A stretch of DNA of 64,000 bases, taken from NCBI GenBank assembly GCA_003247835.1, contig QJYB01000091.1, forward strand, positions 37,304-101,303. The letters run 5' to 3'. Under the pieces are notes generated by a model, which saw only the letters and a list, made by a program, of their open reading frames with translations, ran no database searches and was not told the DNA's origin. Below are positions 36,984 to 45,209 of this stretch, in pieces. Origin of the DNA: Gammaproteobacteria bacterium. Its GTDB lineage: Bacteria; Pseudomonadota; Gammaproteobacteria; Pseudomonadales; Azotimanducaceae. Position 1 is the first letter of the stretch; every line of letters begins with the position of its first letter. A program made the translations under genes and the position numbers.

Positions 36984-38132
36984 TCAGCGGAGCGTTTCGA
37001 GCCCGGCGGCGAGGCGGCTCAGACCCTGCTCGAGCAGCTGTTTCGGACAGGCGAAGTTGAAGCGCACGTATCCCGGGCCGCCGAACGGCCCGCCGTCGGA
37101 AAGGCCGATTCCGAACTGCTCGAGGTACTCGCCGGCATGCGGGGCTGCCGCGGTGTCGGTCAGGTCAATCCAGCCGAGATACGTCGCCTCCACCGGTGTC
37201 ATCCGATCGCCGACCACCTCGGCGAGGCGGGCGTGATTCCCTCGCAGGTACGCGAGCAGATCCGGCAGGTAGTGGCTCTCGTCGGCAAACGCCGCACGCG
37301 ATGCGGCATAGCCCAGTGGTCCGATGTCGGGCACCAGTCCGGCTCGTGCCCGATTGAACGCGCGCCGCAGCTCGGGGTCCGGTATGACCGCCACCGCGCA
37401 GGGCAGGCCGGGGATGTTGTAGGTCTTCGTGGCGGCGAACAGCGACACTGTCCGCTCGGCGATTTCGGGGCCGAGGCTGGCGATGGGCAGGTGACGGGCA
37501 TCCGGATCGATGACGAGCGCCGAGTGGATCTCGTCGGAGCACAGGGTGAGGTCGTTCCTGAGGCAGAAGTCCGCCAGTGTGGTGAGCTCGGCACGGTCGT
37601 AGACCCGGCCGGTGGGGTTCTGCGGGTTGGCGAGCAGCAGCAGATGCGGCCGGCCGACGTCGCTGCTGTCCACGGCGTTCTGCAGCGCGTCGAAGTCCAT
37701 GACCCAGCGCCGTTTCTGCCTGACGAGCGGCACGGTCAGCGACGCCTGGCCCGCGTTGCGCGGCACGGACAGGAATGGGTAATAGACGGGGGTGGGGATG
37801 AGGATCGCCCCACCGGGCTCGGCCACTGCCCGCGCGGTCAGGTTTACGCCCGGCACCACCCCGGGGATCCACACCAGCCACTCTTCGGGAACCGCCCAGC
37901 CGTATTCGCGGGACAGCCAGCCGATGAACGCCTCCACCAGTGCCGGCGGTGTGCGGGTATAGCCGATCACCTCGTGAGCAAGACGTTCTGCTACCGCCTC
38001 GCGGATGAAGTCGGGGGTCGCGAACTCCATGTCGGCGACCCAGAACGGCAGGATGTCCCGACCGGCGTACTTCTCCCATTTCGAGCTGCTCGTATGTCGA
38101 CGGTCTATGATCCGGTCGAAGTCGAATCCCAA
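36984..38132 (-). CDS. PatB/MalY-type cystathionine beta-lyase (C-S lyase)
   Basis: A 382-residue class I/II PLP enzyme beginning at TTG 38132, with GGAGGGAGAG upstream. The N-terminus GFDFDRIIDRRHTSSSKWEK and PFWVADMEF are typical of the PatB/MalY clade, as are YTRTPPALVEAFIGWL, NPQNPTGRVYDRAEL, LCSDEIHSALV and the PLP lysine in ATKTYNIPG. These enzymes cleave cystathionine or other S-conjugates to thiol, pyruvate and ammonia. It is not strictly adjacent to argD (162-bp gap), and no methionine gene is nearby. Confidence 0.9.
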   Translation of the reverse strand: MGFDFDRIIDRRHTSSSKWEKYAGRDILPFWVADMEFATPDFIREAVAERLAHEVIGYTRTPPALVEAFIGWLSREYGWAVPEEWLVWIPGVVPGVNLTARAVAEPGGAILIPTPVYYPFLSVPRNAGQASLTVPLVRQKRRWVMDFDALQNAVDSSDVGRPHLLLLANPQNPTGRVYDRAELTTLADFCLRNDLTLCSDEIHSALVIDPDARHLPIASLGPEIAERTVSLFAATKTYNIPGLPCAVAVIPDPELRRAFNRARAGLVPDIGPLGYAASRAAFADESHYLPDLLAYLRGNHARLAEVVGDRMTPVEATYLGWIDLTDTAAAPHAGEYLEQFGIGLSDGGPFGGPGYVRFNFACPKQLLEQGLSRLAAGLETLR

Positions 38133-38338
38133 GCCTGACTCTCCCTCCTGCCTGTCACTGCGAACTCACCCGCCGTGCGGCTGTCGAACCCCATGGCACC
38201 TCTGGCTGCTGGGAAAGCACCGGGCGGCGGGCTAAACTGCCCAGCCGGCGTTACCGGATCCAGAGGCCGGTGTTGTCGTGTCGGCCCTGCCGGGGCCAGA
38301 ACCGTCGGTCCTTCGGGGCCAGAGAGAGGAGATCTTAC

Positions 38339-38680
38339 ATGAGCGAAGGCCTGAACGAGGAAGTCATCGCGGCCATCAGGGAGCAGATCGAGGGCAATCC
38401 GATTCTGCTGTACATGAAGGGATCTCCCGCAGCGCCGCAGTGCGGATTTTCCGCCCGCACGGTGCAGTGCCTGGTCGCCATCGGTGAACGCTTCGCCTAC
38501 GTCGACATCCTGAGCAATCCGGAGATCAGGGCGACGCTGCCGTCCTACGCGAACTGGCCGACCTTCCCGCAGCTCTACGTCAACGGCGAGCTCATCGGCG
38601 GTTGCGACATCGTCACCGAAATGTTCGAGTCCGGCGAGCTGGAACCGCTGATCAGGGGCGCGACGGCGACGGCCGGCTGA
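38339..38680 (+). CDS. grxD: Monothiol glutaredoxin, Grx4 family
   Basis: A 113-residue protein; the ATG at 38339 follows GAGGAG closely. The monothiol active site is CGFS in SPAAPQCGFSARTVQCL, and the glutathione-binding blocks WPTFPQLYVNGELIGGCDI are present. Such proteins bind a bridging [2Fe-2S] cluster with glutathione and a BolA partner, acting in iron-sulfur trafficking rather than as disulfide reductases. It is convergent with rnt, and the two stop codons touch without any gap. Confidence 0.96.
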   Translation: MSEGLNEEVIAAIREQIEGNPILLYMKGSPAAPQCGFSARTVQCLVAIGERFAYVDILSNPEIRATLPSYANWPTFPQLYVNGELIGGCDIVTEMFESGELEPLIRGATATAG

Positions 38681-39277
38681 TCAGAGCCGAGACCAGACCG
38701 TCGACCAGCGGTTGACGATCTCGCAGAACAGGGCAGCCGTCTTTTCCGCGTCGTAGAGCGCCCGGTGGGCGAGGCTCGCCTCGAATGGAATACCCGCCCG
38801 CTGACAGCATTCAGAGAGCACCGTATGGCCGAACGCCACCGCAGACAGCGACGCGGTGTCGATGAAGCTGAACGGGTGAAAGGGGCTCCGGTTCAGCCCG
38901 TTCCGTGCGAAAGCCTTCTGCATGAACTGCTGGTCGAACGCCGCGTTGTGTGCCACCAGAATGGCACGCTGGCAGCCGTTTCTGCGCATCGATCTGCGTA
39001 CCCGGCGGAACATTTCCCGGAAGGCGGTTGCCTCGTCGACGTCACCGCGCTCGGGGTCATCCGGATCGATACCGGTCACCTTGAGAGCAGCAGGATCCAG
39101 CAGGCTGCCCGGATAGGGTGTGACGGCCTGCTCCCACCCTTCCTTCGGCACGAGCTCACCCTGGTCGAATCCCACCTCGACGATGGCCAGTTCCAGGATC
39201 GCATGGGTATCCGCGTCGAAGCCGCCGGTTTCCAGATCCACCACCACGGGCAGAAAGCCACGGAATCGGTTGCTCAT
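38681..39277 (-). CDS. rnt: Ribonuclease T
   Basis: A 198-residue DEDD-family 3'-5' exonuclease that trims tRNA and other stable RNA ends. Start ATG 39277 gives MSNRFRGFLPVVVDLETGG, aligning with known RNase T; an upstream ATG at 39346 adds 23 unrelated residues. The exonuclease motifs are VVDLETGGFDA (first Asp and Glu), VAHNAAFDQQFM and the HRALYDAEKT tail (His and Asp of ExoIII). The aromatic SPFHPFSFIDTASLS block is characteristic of RNase T. Confidence 0.94.
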   Translation of the reverse strand: MSNRFRGFLPVVVDLETGGFDADTHAILELAIVEVGFDQGELVPKEGWEQAVTPYPGSLLDPAALKVTGIDPDDPERGDVDEATAFREMFRRVRRSMRRNGCQRAILVAHNAAFDQQFMQKAFARNGLNRSPFHPFSFIDTASLSAVAFGHTVLSECCQRAGIPFEASLAHRALYDAEKTAALFCEIVNRWSTVWSRL

Positions 39278-39542
39278 CTCGGCGCCGGGAAACCAGCCCC
39301 GGTCTGAGTCGGTGCCGGATGGATTCCGCGAATGGGATGCGGTCATGAATCAGGCCGGGTGAGGACGGGCACGGGCATGGGCGGGAAGATAGCACAGGCC
39401 CGCCAGGGGTCTGCCGAATATCATTCGCGCCCCCCGCGGATGCGAACCGGTTCACATTCCGGGCGGCGGTGCCTGCGTATCATCAGCGAAATGCGGCGGG
39501 TCTGCCCGCCCGAGGTGCTCTCGAATGCTTACGGAGTGAGCG

Positions 39543-40121
39543 ATGAACCACTATCAGGTGCTCTTCAGCGGCGAGGTCGCTGAAGGTGCCAGGGAAGCTA
39601 CAGTCAGAAACAACCTTGCCAGGGAGCTCGGTATCGATGAGCGCAAGGCGGGTATGCTGTTCAGCGGTCGGACGGTCGTCATCCGTTCGCAGCTGTCCCA
39701 GGAGGAAGCGCTGACCCTGCAGGACCGCTTCGCCGAGCTCGGCGCGCTGGCTCGGATCAAGGACCTGACCCCGAAGAACGAGAAGAAGCTCGACTGGCGC
39801 ATCGACCGGGAGGAGCGTGCCAACGAGCATACGCTGCGTGATATCACCGCGGCTCACGTGGAATGCCCGCGATGTGGCCACCTGCAGCTGGAAGCGAGCC
39901 ACTGTGCGCGCTGCGGCATCGATATTGCGGCGGCGATCAACGCCAAGCGCAAACAGGACCTGATCATCGAGAAGCGACTTCGCGAGCTGCGTGGCACCAG
40001 GAAGATGACTCGCAGAGCGTCGAACATCGCCCGTTTCCAGACGCGAGCGCCGGATCCGACGCCCGAGCGGCCGCCGACCAAGCCGGGTAAGATCAAATCC
40101 TGGTTCAAGAAGACTTCCTGA
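39543..40121 (+). CDS. Uncharacterised zinc-ribbon protein upstream of murI
   Basis: A 192-residue soluble protein without signal peptide. Residues 1-80 look like a small ferredoxin-like alpha/beta domain (MNHYQVLFSGEVAEGAREA, then GMLFSGRTVVIRSQLSQEEA) of the sort seen in poorly characterised gammaproteobacterial proteins. Residues about 110-130 form a zinc ribbon (CPRCGHLQLEASHCARCG, four cysteines). The C-terminus is basic and proline-rich, ending KSWFKKTS. The glutamate racemase gene starts 10 bases later, so they are cotranscribed; a role with nucleic acid, membrane or murein is unproved. Confidence 0.72.
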   Translation: MNHYQVLFSGEVAEGAREATVRNNLARELGIDERKAGMLFSGRTVVIRSQLSQEEALTLQDRFAELGALARIKDLTPKNEKKLDWRIDREERANEHTLRDITAAHVECPRCGHLQLEASHCARCGIDIAAAINAKRKQDLIIEKRLRELRGTRKMTRRASNIARFQTRAPDPTPERPPTKPGKIKSWFKKTS

Positions 40122-40131
40122 TTCTCCATTA

Positions 40132-40944
40132 ATGACCGACGAAAGCGCACCTATCGGAGTGTTCGACTCCGGCATGGGCGGTCTCACCGTGCTGCGCGCG
40201 CTGGAAGCGGCGCTGCCGGGCGAGTCCTTCATCTATCTCGGCGATACGGCACGTCTGCCCTACGGCAGCAAGAGTCCGGGCACCGTGGCCCGCTATGCGC
40301 TGCAGGCTTCGGAGATCCTGGTCGAGCGCGGTATCCGGGCGCTGGTGGTTGCCTGCAACACCGCCTCGGCATTTGCACTCGATGCGCTCGCCGAGCGCCA
40401 TCCGGAGCTGCCGGTGTTCGGTGTGGTGGAGCCCGGTGCGTCGGCGGCGGCCGAGGCGCCACGCGGTGCGTCCGTCCTGGTGCTCGCCACCGAGAGCACC
40501 GTGGCAGGCGGGGCGTATCAGAAAGCCATCCTGAGGCTCCGGCCCGATCTGAAGATCCACGCGCGGGCCTGCCCGCTGCTCGTTGCCCTGGCCGAGGAAG
40601 GTGAGCACGAAGGCGAGTTCTGCGAGCGTGTGCTGGGTCACTATCTGCATGGCCATACTGCCGGAGGCAGCGTTTCCGATCCCGCGGTGGTGGTGCTCGG
40701 CTGCACGCACTTTCCCGTTTTCCGCGAACCGCTCAGGCGCCTTCTGCCGGATCACACGGTGGTGGTGGACTCGGCAGCCACCACCGCAGAACGGGTTGCG
40801 GACGCGCTGGTGTCATCAGGCGCGACCGCACGCCACCCGGGGCGCCTGACGCTGCTCGCCACGGACGGGGTGCGACGGTTCACGCGGGTGGGTGGCTACT
40901 TCCTGGGGCGTCCTCTGGATGCCGTGGAGCTCGTCGATCTCTGA
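40132..40944 (+). CDS. murI: Glutamate racemase
   Basis: A 270-residue cofactor-independent racemase making D-glutamate for peptidoglycan. The N-terminal block is GVFDSGMGGLTVLRAL, followed by IYLGDTARLPYGSKS. The two catalytic cysteines are in VVACNTASAFAL and VLGCTHFPVF. The length and both cysteines indicate an intact enzyme. It is the second gene of a pair with the zinc-ribbon protein and is convergent with nth. Confidence 0.95.
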   Translation: MTDESAPIGVFDSGMGGLTVLRALEAALPGESFIYLGDTARLPYGSKSPGTVARYALQASEILVERGIRALVVACNTASAFALDALAERHPELPVFGVVEPGASAAAEAPRGASVLVLATESTVAGGAYQKAILRLRPDLKIHARACPLLVALAEEGEHEGEFCERVLGHYLHGHTAGGSVSDPAVVVLGCTHFPVFREPLRRLLPDHTVVVDSAATTAERVADALVSSGATARHPGRLTLLATDGVRRFTRVGGYFLGRPLDAVELVDL

Positions 40945-40971
40945 TATGCACAGCGGCTTACGACCCGCACC

Positions 40972-41610
40972 TCACTCGTAATCGGTTTTCTGGCGATACT
41001 CGCAGAGATCCTCGATGACGCAGGCGCCGCAGCGCGGTTTCCTGGCCGTGCAGACGTAACGGCCGTGCAGAATCAGCCAGTGATGCGCATCCTTCCGGTA
41101 TGGTTCCGGCACCAGCCGCAGCAACCGGTCCTCCACCTCCCGAACGTTTTTTCCCGGCGCGATGCCGGTGCGGTTGGAGACGCGGAAGATGTGCGTGTCC
41201 ACGGCGATGGTGGGGTGACCGAACGCCGTGTTCAGCACCACGTTGGCCGTCTTCCGGCCGACTCCGGGTAATGATTCCAGTGCGGTCCGGTCTTCCGGCA
41301 CTTCGCCGCCGTACTGATCGATGAGGATCCGCGACGTCTTCAGGATGTTTTCGGCCTTGGTGTTATAGAGACCGATGGTTCTGATGTACGACTTCAGGCC
41401 CTCCAGACCCAGCGCGAGGATGGCCTGGGGGGTGTTCGCGACCCGGTATAGCTCGTGGGTTGCCTTGTTGACGCTCACATCCGTGGCCTGGGCCGAAAGG
41501 ATTACGCTTATCAGGAGCTCGAACGGGCTGCCGTACTCGAGTTCAGTTGTCGGTGACGGGTCGTTGGCTTTCAGCCGTTCGAAGATCGCCGTACGTTTGT
41601 CCCGGTTCAT
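40972..41610 (-). CDS. nth: Endonuclease III
   Basis: A 212-residue base-excision DNA glycosylase/AP lyase that removes oxidised pyrimidines. The helix-hairpin-helix with catalytic lysine is LPGVGRKTANVVL, the catalytic aspartate is in VDTHIFRVSNR, and the C-terminal [4Fe-4S] cysteines are C-x6-C-x2-C-x5-C (CTARKPRCGACVIEDLC). Its ATG overlaps the rnfE stop in an ATGA junction, as in many gammaproteobacterial rnf clusters. The upstream extension of the frame lies inside rnfE and is discarded. Confidence 0.96.
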   Translation of the reverse strand: MNRDKRTAIFERLKANDPSPTTELEYGSPFELLISVILSAQATDVSVNKATHELYRVANTPQAILALGLEGLKSYIRTIGLYNTKAENILKTSRILIDQYGGEVPEDRTALESLPGVGRKTANVVLNTAFGHPTIAVDTHIFRVSNRTGIAPGKNVREVEDRLLRLVPEPYRKDAHHWLILHGRYVCTARKPRCGACVIEDLCEYRQKTDYE

Positions 41611-42269
41611 GTTGCCTCGTCGTTCTGTGCTTCGTGTGTCGATTCGTCCCGCCGGCGCCAGCCGGCGGCGTTCATGGCGGCCAGCAGCAGACCGGCGACG
41701 ATGAAGGCGCCGGGTGGCAGGGCGGCCAGCAGCAGTCCGGAATCCGTCAGATTCAGTTGCCACGCCGCCGCCGCGGGACCGAACAGGCCCTCCATCTGAG
41801 CGAACAGCCCGCCGGTGGCCAGCAGCTCGCGCGTTGCACCGAGAACCACCAGCGCGAGCGCGAAGCCCGCCGCTGTTCCAGCGGCGTCCATGAGCGCCGC
41901 GCCGACCGGCTGACGACTTGCGAAGGCCTCGGCCCTGCCCAGGATCATGCAGTTGGTGACGATGATCTGCACGAACAGGGCGATCTTCAGATAGACGTCA
42001 TAGGCCAGAGCCTGCAGAGTGAGCAGTGCGACGGTGGTGAAGGTAGCGATGATCAGCACGAAGCAGGGCAGCCGCGCAAACGGGGGAATGTAGCCGCGCA
42101 GTGCGGCAATGGTCCCGTTGGCACCCAGCAGCACCAGCGCGCTGGCGGCGGCGAGGCCCAGCGCGTTGGACACACTGTTACTGACGGCCAGCAGAGGGCA
42201 GAGACCGAGCAGCTGGGTCCACGCCGGATTGTTGGCCAGCGCGCCTTCGCGGAAGATTCCGGCGTTCAT
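41607..42269 (-). CDS. rnfE: Electron transport complex membrane subunit RnfE/RsxE
   Basis: A 220-residue integral membrane protein with about six transmembrane segments. ATG 42269 overlaps the rnfG stop in an ATGA junction; a GTG at 42278 is possible. The N-terminus NNPAWTQLLGLCPLLAVSN and the cysteine-containing segment VTNCMILGRAEAFAS match RnfE, which with RnfA forms the central membrane iron-sulfur site passing electrons across the bilayer. It is the last rnf gene before nth. Confidence 0.94.
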   Translation of the reverse strand: MNAGIFREGALANNPAWTQLLGLCPLLAVSNSVSNALGLAAASALVLLGANGTIAALRGYIPPFARLPCFVLIIATFTTVALLTLQALAYDVYLKIALFVQIIVTNCMILGRAEAFASRQPVGAALMDAAGTAAGFALALVVLGATRELLATGGLFAQMEGLFGPAAAAWQLNLTDSGLLLAALPPGAFIVAGLLLAAMNAAGWRRRDESTHEAQNDEAT

Positions 42270-42784
42270 GAACTGCACAGCGGCCGGACCGGGCCGAGCT
42301 GCTCGGGCGCGTCGAGCGCTGCGGCGAGCCCGTCGGTGATCGCCCGTGAGGTGATGGTGGCGCCGGTGATCGCATCCATGGCCCTGAGCTCGCCTGCGCT
42401 CGTCGACGTCAGGCTGCCGAGCCAGCCTTCCTGCAGAAAGCCGGTGATCCCGGGCGTTTCCTGGTGCCCGAGGATCACTACCCGTGCCAGCCGGCCATTG
42501 CCTTTCAGGGTGAACAGCAGCCGGATAGGGCCGCCGTAGCCCCTGACGTCCCGGCGGGCGACCAGCATCCGACCGCAGTCGTCCCAGATCGCGGGTTGAA
42601 CGGCGAGATCCGGGACCAATGCGTCGTCGACGCGCCGTCCGAGCACGTCTGCCAGTACCGCCCGCTCGGCCGCCGTCTCGTTGCGGCTGATCCTCGACTC
42701 CGTCAGTCGATGGGTGGCGGCCAGCGCCAGCGCGCAGCCGAGGGCGATGGCCGCTACGGTGAGCACTGGCTTGAGCTCAGCCAT
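42266..42784 (-). CDS. rnfG: Electron transport complex subunit RnfG/RsxG (covalent FMN)
   Basis: A 172-residue single-span protein with a periplasmic domain. One N-terminal hydrophobic helix (VLTVAAIALGCALALAA) anchors it. The FMN attachment motif is DAITGATITS, where the second threonine is expected to be flavinylated; GHQETPGITGF is the other family block. It is somewhat shorter than typical RnfG (about 200 residues). Its start overlaps rnfD by eight bases. Flavinylation would need an ApbE transferase, which is not in the window. Confidence 0.93.
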   Translation of the reverse strand: MAELKPVLTVAAIALGCALALAATHRLTESRISRNETAAERAVLADVLGRRVDDALVPDLAVQPAIWDDCGRMLVARRDVRGYGGPIRLLFTLKGNGRLARVVILGHQETPGITGFLQEGWLGSLTSTSAGELRAMDAITGATITSRAITDGLAAALDAPEQLGPVRPLCSS

Positions 42785-43721
42785 GATCCGGCTCCGGTGC
42801 GCGGGACAGGCGGCGGTCCAGATAAGGCGTCAACGCGTTGCCGAGCAGGATGCCGAAGGCGATGCCATCCGGGTAGTTGCCCCAGGACCGGACCAGAAAG
42901 GTCATGGCGCCGACGACGATGCCGAACAGCCACTGACCCAGATGACGCTCCGGATGGGTGACCGGATCCGTTGCGACGAAGCAGGCAGCCATCAGCGTGC
43001 CGCCGCTTGCGAGGTGGTACGCGGGCGAGCCCAGGCTCGCGGAGCTGCCGTTGTCGTAACCTGCGAGACCCGCCACCACCAGGGTCAGCAGCATCCCCGC
43101 GGCGGGCCGCCAGGCAGCGATGTGCCGTCGGAACAGCCACAGACCGCCGGCGGCATACGCCAGCGCGACCCACTCGTAGCCGGTGCCGCCAAACTGGCCG
43201 AATCCGGAGTCGGATAGCCAGACGTCCGCCACGGTGGCGGCGCCCCGGTACTTGAACGTGGTGAGCACGGTTGCGCCGGTGAGGCCATCTACGGCAGAAG
43301 CTCCGGGTACCGGCCAGCTCGCGAGCGCCCCCGGCAGGCTGACCAGCACCGCTGCATAGCCCACCATGGCGGGATTGAAGACGTTGCTGCCGAGACCGCC
43401 ATAAGCATGCCTGCCGAGTGCCATGGCGAGGACGGTGGCCAGGACCACGGGAAGTACCGCGCCCGGCGGCAGCGCGGCCGCCAGAATCAGCGCGGTGACG
43501 AGAGCGGCGGCGTCTCCGTCCGTGACCTGCACGCCGGGCTGCCGGCCGCGCAGTGCCTCGCAGACGCGCTCCGTTACGGCAGCCGTGAGCACCGCGGTGA
43601 CCAGGTTGACCGCGACGCCGTAGGGAGCGATCAGCAGCGCTTCAGCCGCGAGTCCGGGCGTGAGGCACACCGCCACCGTGAACATGAGGGGGCGCGTTCG
43701 CGTCACACTCGCGTCAGCCAT
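42777..43721 (-). CDS. rnfD: Electron transport complex subunit RnfD/RsxD (covalent FMN)
   Basis: A 314-residue integral membrane protein with about nine hydrophobic segments. The covalent FMN motif is GLTGATVLTT. Blocks GRHAYGGLGSNVFNPAMVGYA, ACFVATDPVTHPERH and WGNYPDGIAFGILLGNALTPYLD are characteristic of RnfD/NqrB. It overlaps the upstream rnfB-like gene by eight bases, leaving no room for an rnfC gene in its usual place between rnfB and rnfD. Confidence 0.94.
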   Translation of the reverse strand: MADASVTRTRPLMFTVAVCLTPGLAAEALLIAPYGVAVNLVTAVLTAAVTERVCEALRGRQPGVQVTDGDAAALVTALILAAALPPGAVLPVVLATVLAMALGRHAYGGLGSNVFNPAMVGYAAVLVSLPGALASWPVPGASAVDGLTGATVLTTFKYRGAATVADVWLSDSGFGQFGGTGYEWVALAYAAGGLWLFRRHIAAWRPAAGMLLTLVVAGLAGYDNGSSASLGSPAYHLASGGTLMAACFVATDPVTHPERHLGQWLFGIVVGAMTFLVRSWGNYPDGIAFGILLGNALTPYLDRRLSRAPEPDHG

Positions 43722-44604
43722 CGGGATTCATGCCGGTAGATGAACGCGCGGCATCGTGCTGAAGACTCGACAGCCGGGCGGCGCGGCGATCCCGTGCTGC
43801 GCTGGCGCGCCGTGCGAGTCGCTCCGTCCGTTGGTCCCCATGTCGACGTGCCTGCTCTGCCAGCCGTCCGGCTTCAGCGTCCCGGGCGAGACGTACCCGC
43901 GCGGCGCGGAACGTACCGGCAAGGTCCAGCCCGCTCGGACATTCGGGATTGCACAGTCCGCATTCGATGCAGCGGTCGAGACCGGCATCCAGCGCACTGG
44001 TCAGATCTTCGCCGCGACTCGTCCACCACAGGCGTGCCACCGGCAGGGATTCCGGGCAGACGGGCTCGCAGCGGTTGCAGCGGATGCAGGCACCGGTCTC
44101 AGCGGGCGGTGCGGGTACATCCTGCAGTGACAGGGGCTGCGTCTCGATGCAGTCCACGGGACACGGCGGCAGGCACAGCTCGCAGCCTGTGCAGCGTTCG
44201 GCGATGACGGTGTGGACGAAACGGGGTGCGCCGACAATGGCGTCCACCGGGCAGGCGTCCACGCACAGGAAGCAGCCGATGCAACGGGCCTCGTCGATGC
44301 GGGCGACCACCGGCACCGGTGTGGGTATCGATCCCTCCAGAGGCCTGCCGAGCAGGTTGGCCAGCTTGCGCCGGACGGGCTCGCCACCGGGTGGGCAGAG
44401 GTCGATGGAAGCACCAGCGGCCACGGCTTGCGCGTAGGGTCGGCAGCCGGGGTAGCCGCATTGTGCGCACTGAGTCTGGGGCAGCAGTGCGTCGATCGCA
44501 TCCACCACCGGATCGCTGTGGCGCGGAAACCGCCGGCCAGCCCAGGCGAGCAGTATGACGAGGCCGGTCACCAGACCGGTCAGCGTTGCGATCTCGATGG
44601 TCAT
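43714..44604 (-). CDS. rnfB: RnfB-like iron-sulfur subunit fused to an RnfC-type ferredoxin domain
   Basis: A 296-residue protein (ATG 44604; a GTG at 44613 is possible). Residues 1-23 are the RnfB membrane anchor. Cys46, 49, 54 and 70 form the first RnfB cluster site (QCAQCGYPGCRPYA). Cys108-118 and Cys138-148 form two ferredoxin [4Fe-4S] sites, completing a normal RnfB. Unusually, the chain continues with CIRCNRCEPVC (173-183) and CIECGLCNPEC (212-222) followed by an RAARVRL helix, which closely resembles the C-terminal ferredoxin part of RnfC. Five clusters are predicted. The RnfC part that binds FMN and NADH is absent from the protein and the locus. The tail is arginine-rich. Confidence 0.88.
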   Translation of the reverse strand: MTIEIATLTGLVTGLVILLAWAGRRFPRHSDPVVDAIDALLPQTQCAQCGYPGCRPYAQAVAAGASIDLCPPGGEPVRRKLANLLGRPLEGSIPTPVPVVARIDEARCIGCFLCVDACPVDAIVGAPRFVHTVIAERCTGCELCLPPCPVDCIETQPLSLQDVPAPPAETGACIRCNRCEPVCPESLPVARLWWTSRGEDLTSALDAGLDRCIECGLCNPECPSGLDLAGTFRAARVRLARDAEAGRLAEQARRHGDQRTERLARRASAARDRRAARLSSLQHDAARSSTGMNPDG

Positions 44605-44617
44605 GCCGGTCACAGGC

Positions 44618-45196
44618 TCAGTCCGCCATGCCGGCGAATCCCAGAAAGGCCAGGGACAGTATGCCGGCGGTGATCAGGGTGATCGGCGCCCCGCGGAAGG
44701 GTTCCGGTACGGCGGCGTGGTCGAGACGCTCGCGTATCGCGGCGAACAGCACCATGACCCCGCTGAAGCCCAGCGCCGCCCCGATGGCGTAGGTGAGCGT
44801 GCCGCCGAACGTCAGCTCCTGCTGCAGCGCCAGCAGGGCAACGCCCAGCACCGCGCAGTTGGAGGTGATCAGAGGCAGGTAGATACCGAGCACCTGATGC
44901 AGCAGCGGGCTGGCGCTGGCGATGTAGAGCTCGGTGAGTTGGACCGTGGCCGCGATCACGACGATGAAGACGATGATCCTGAGATAGGTCAGATCCAGCG
45001 GTACCAGCACCCCGTGATAGAGCACCCAGCTGGCCGCCGCGGCCAGGGTCAGCACGAACGTGGTGGCCAGGCTCATGGCGGTAGCGGCATCGTAACGGCC
45101 TGACGCGCCGATGAACGGACACAGCCCTAGGAACTGTGCCAGCACGAAGTTGTTGACCAGGAGGGCGCCGACGAGAATGAGGGCGAGGTCGGCCAT
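44618..45196 (-). CDS. rnfA: Electron transport complex membrane subunit RnfA/RsxA
   Basis: A 192-residue membrane protein with six hydrophobic segments, homologous to RnfE but inverted. The block NNFVLAQFLGLCPFIGAS near the N-terminus and ITSNCAVLGVALLALQ near the middle carry the two conserved cysteines that, with those of RnfE, form the intramembrane [2Fe-2S] centre. It is the first rnf gene and begins only 13 bases after the metG stop, so it may depend on the metG promoter. Confidence 0.95.
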   Translation of the reverse strand: MADLALILVGALLVNNFVLAQFLGLCPFIGASGRYDAATAMSLATTFVLTLAAAASWVLYHGVLVPLDLTYLRIIVFIVVIAATVQLTELYIASASPLLHQVLGIYLPLITSNCAVLGVALLALQQELTFGGTLTYAIGAALGFSGVMVLFAAIRERLDHAAVPEPFRGAPITLITAGILSLAFLGFAGMAD

Positions 45197-45209
45197 CGGT
45201 ACGCGCTGC

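Noticed and set aside
43714..43721. A hidden or frameshifted rnfC between rnfB and rnfD
   Set aside because: The two genes overlap, and no frame in the cluster encodes an NADH/FMN-binding or SLBB-type domain.
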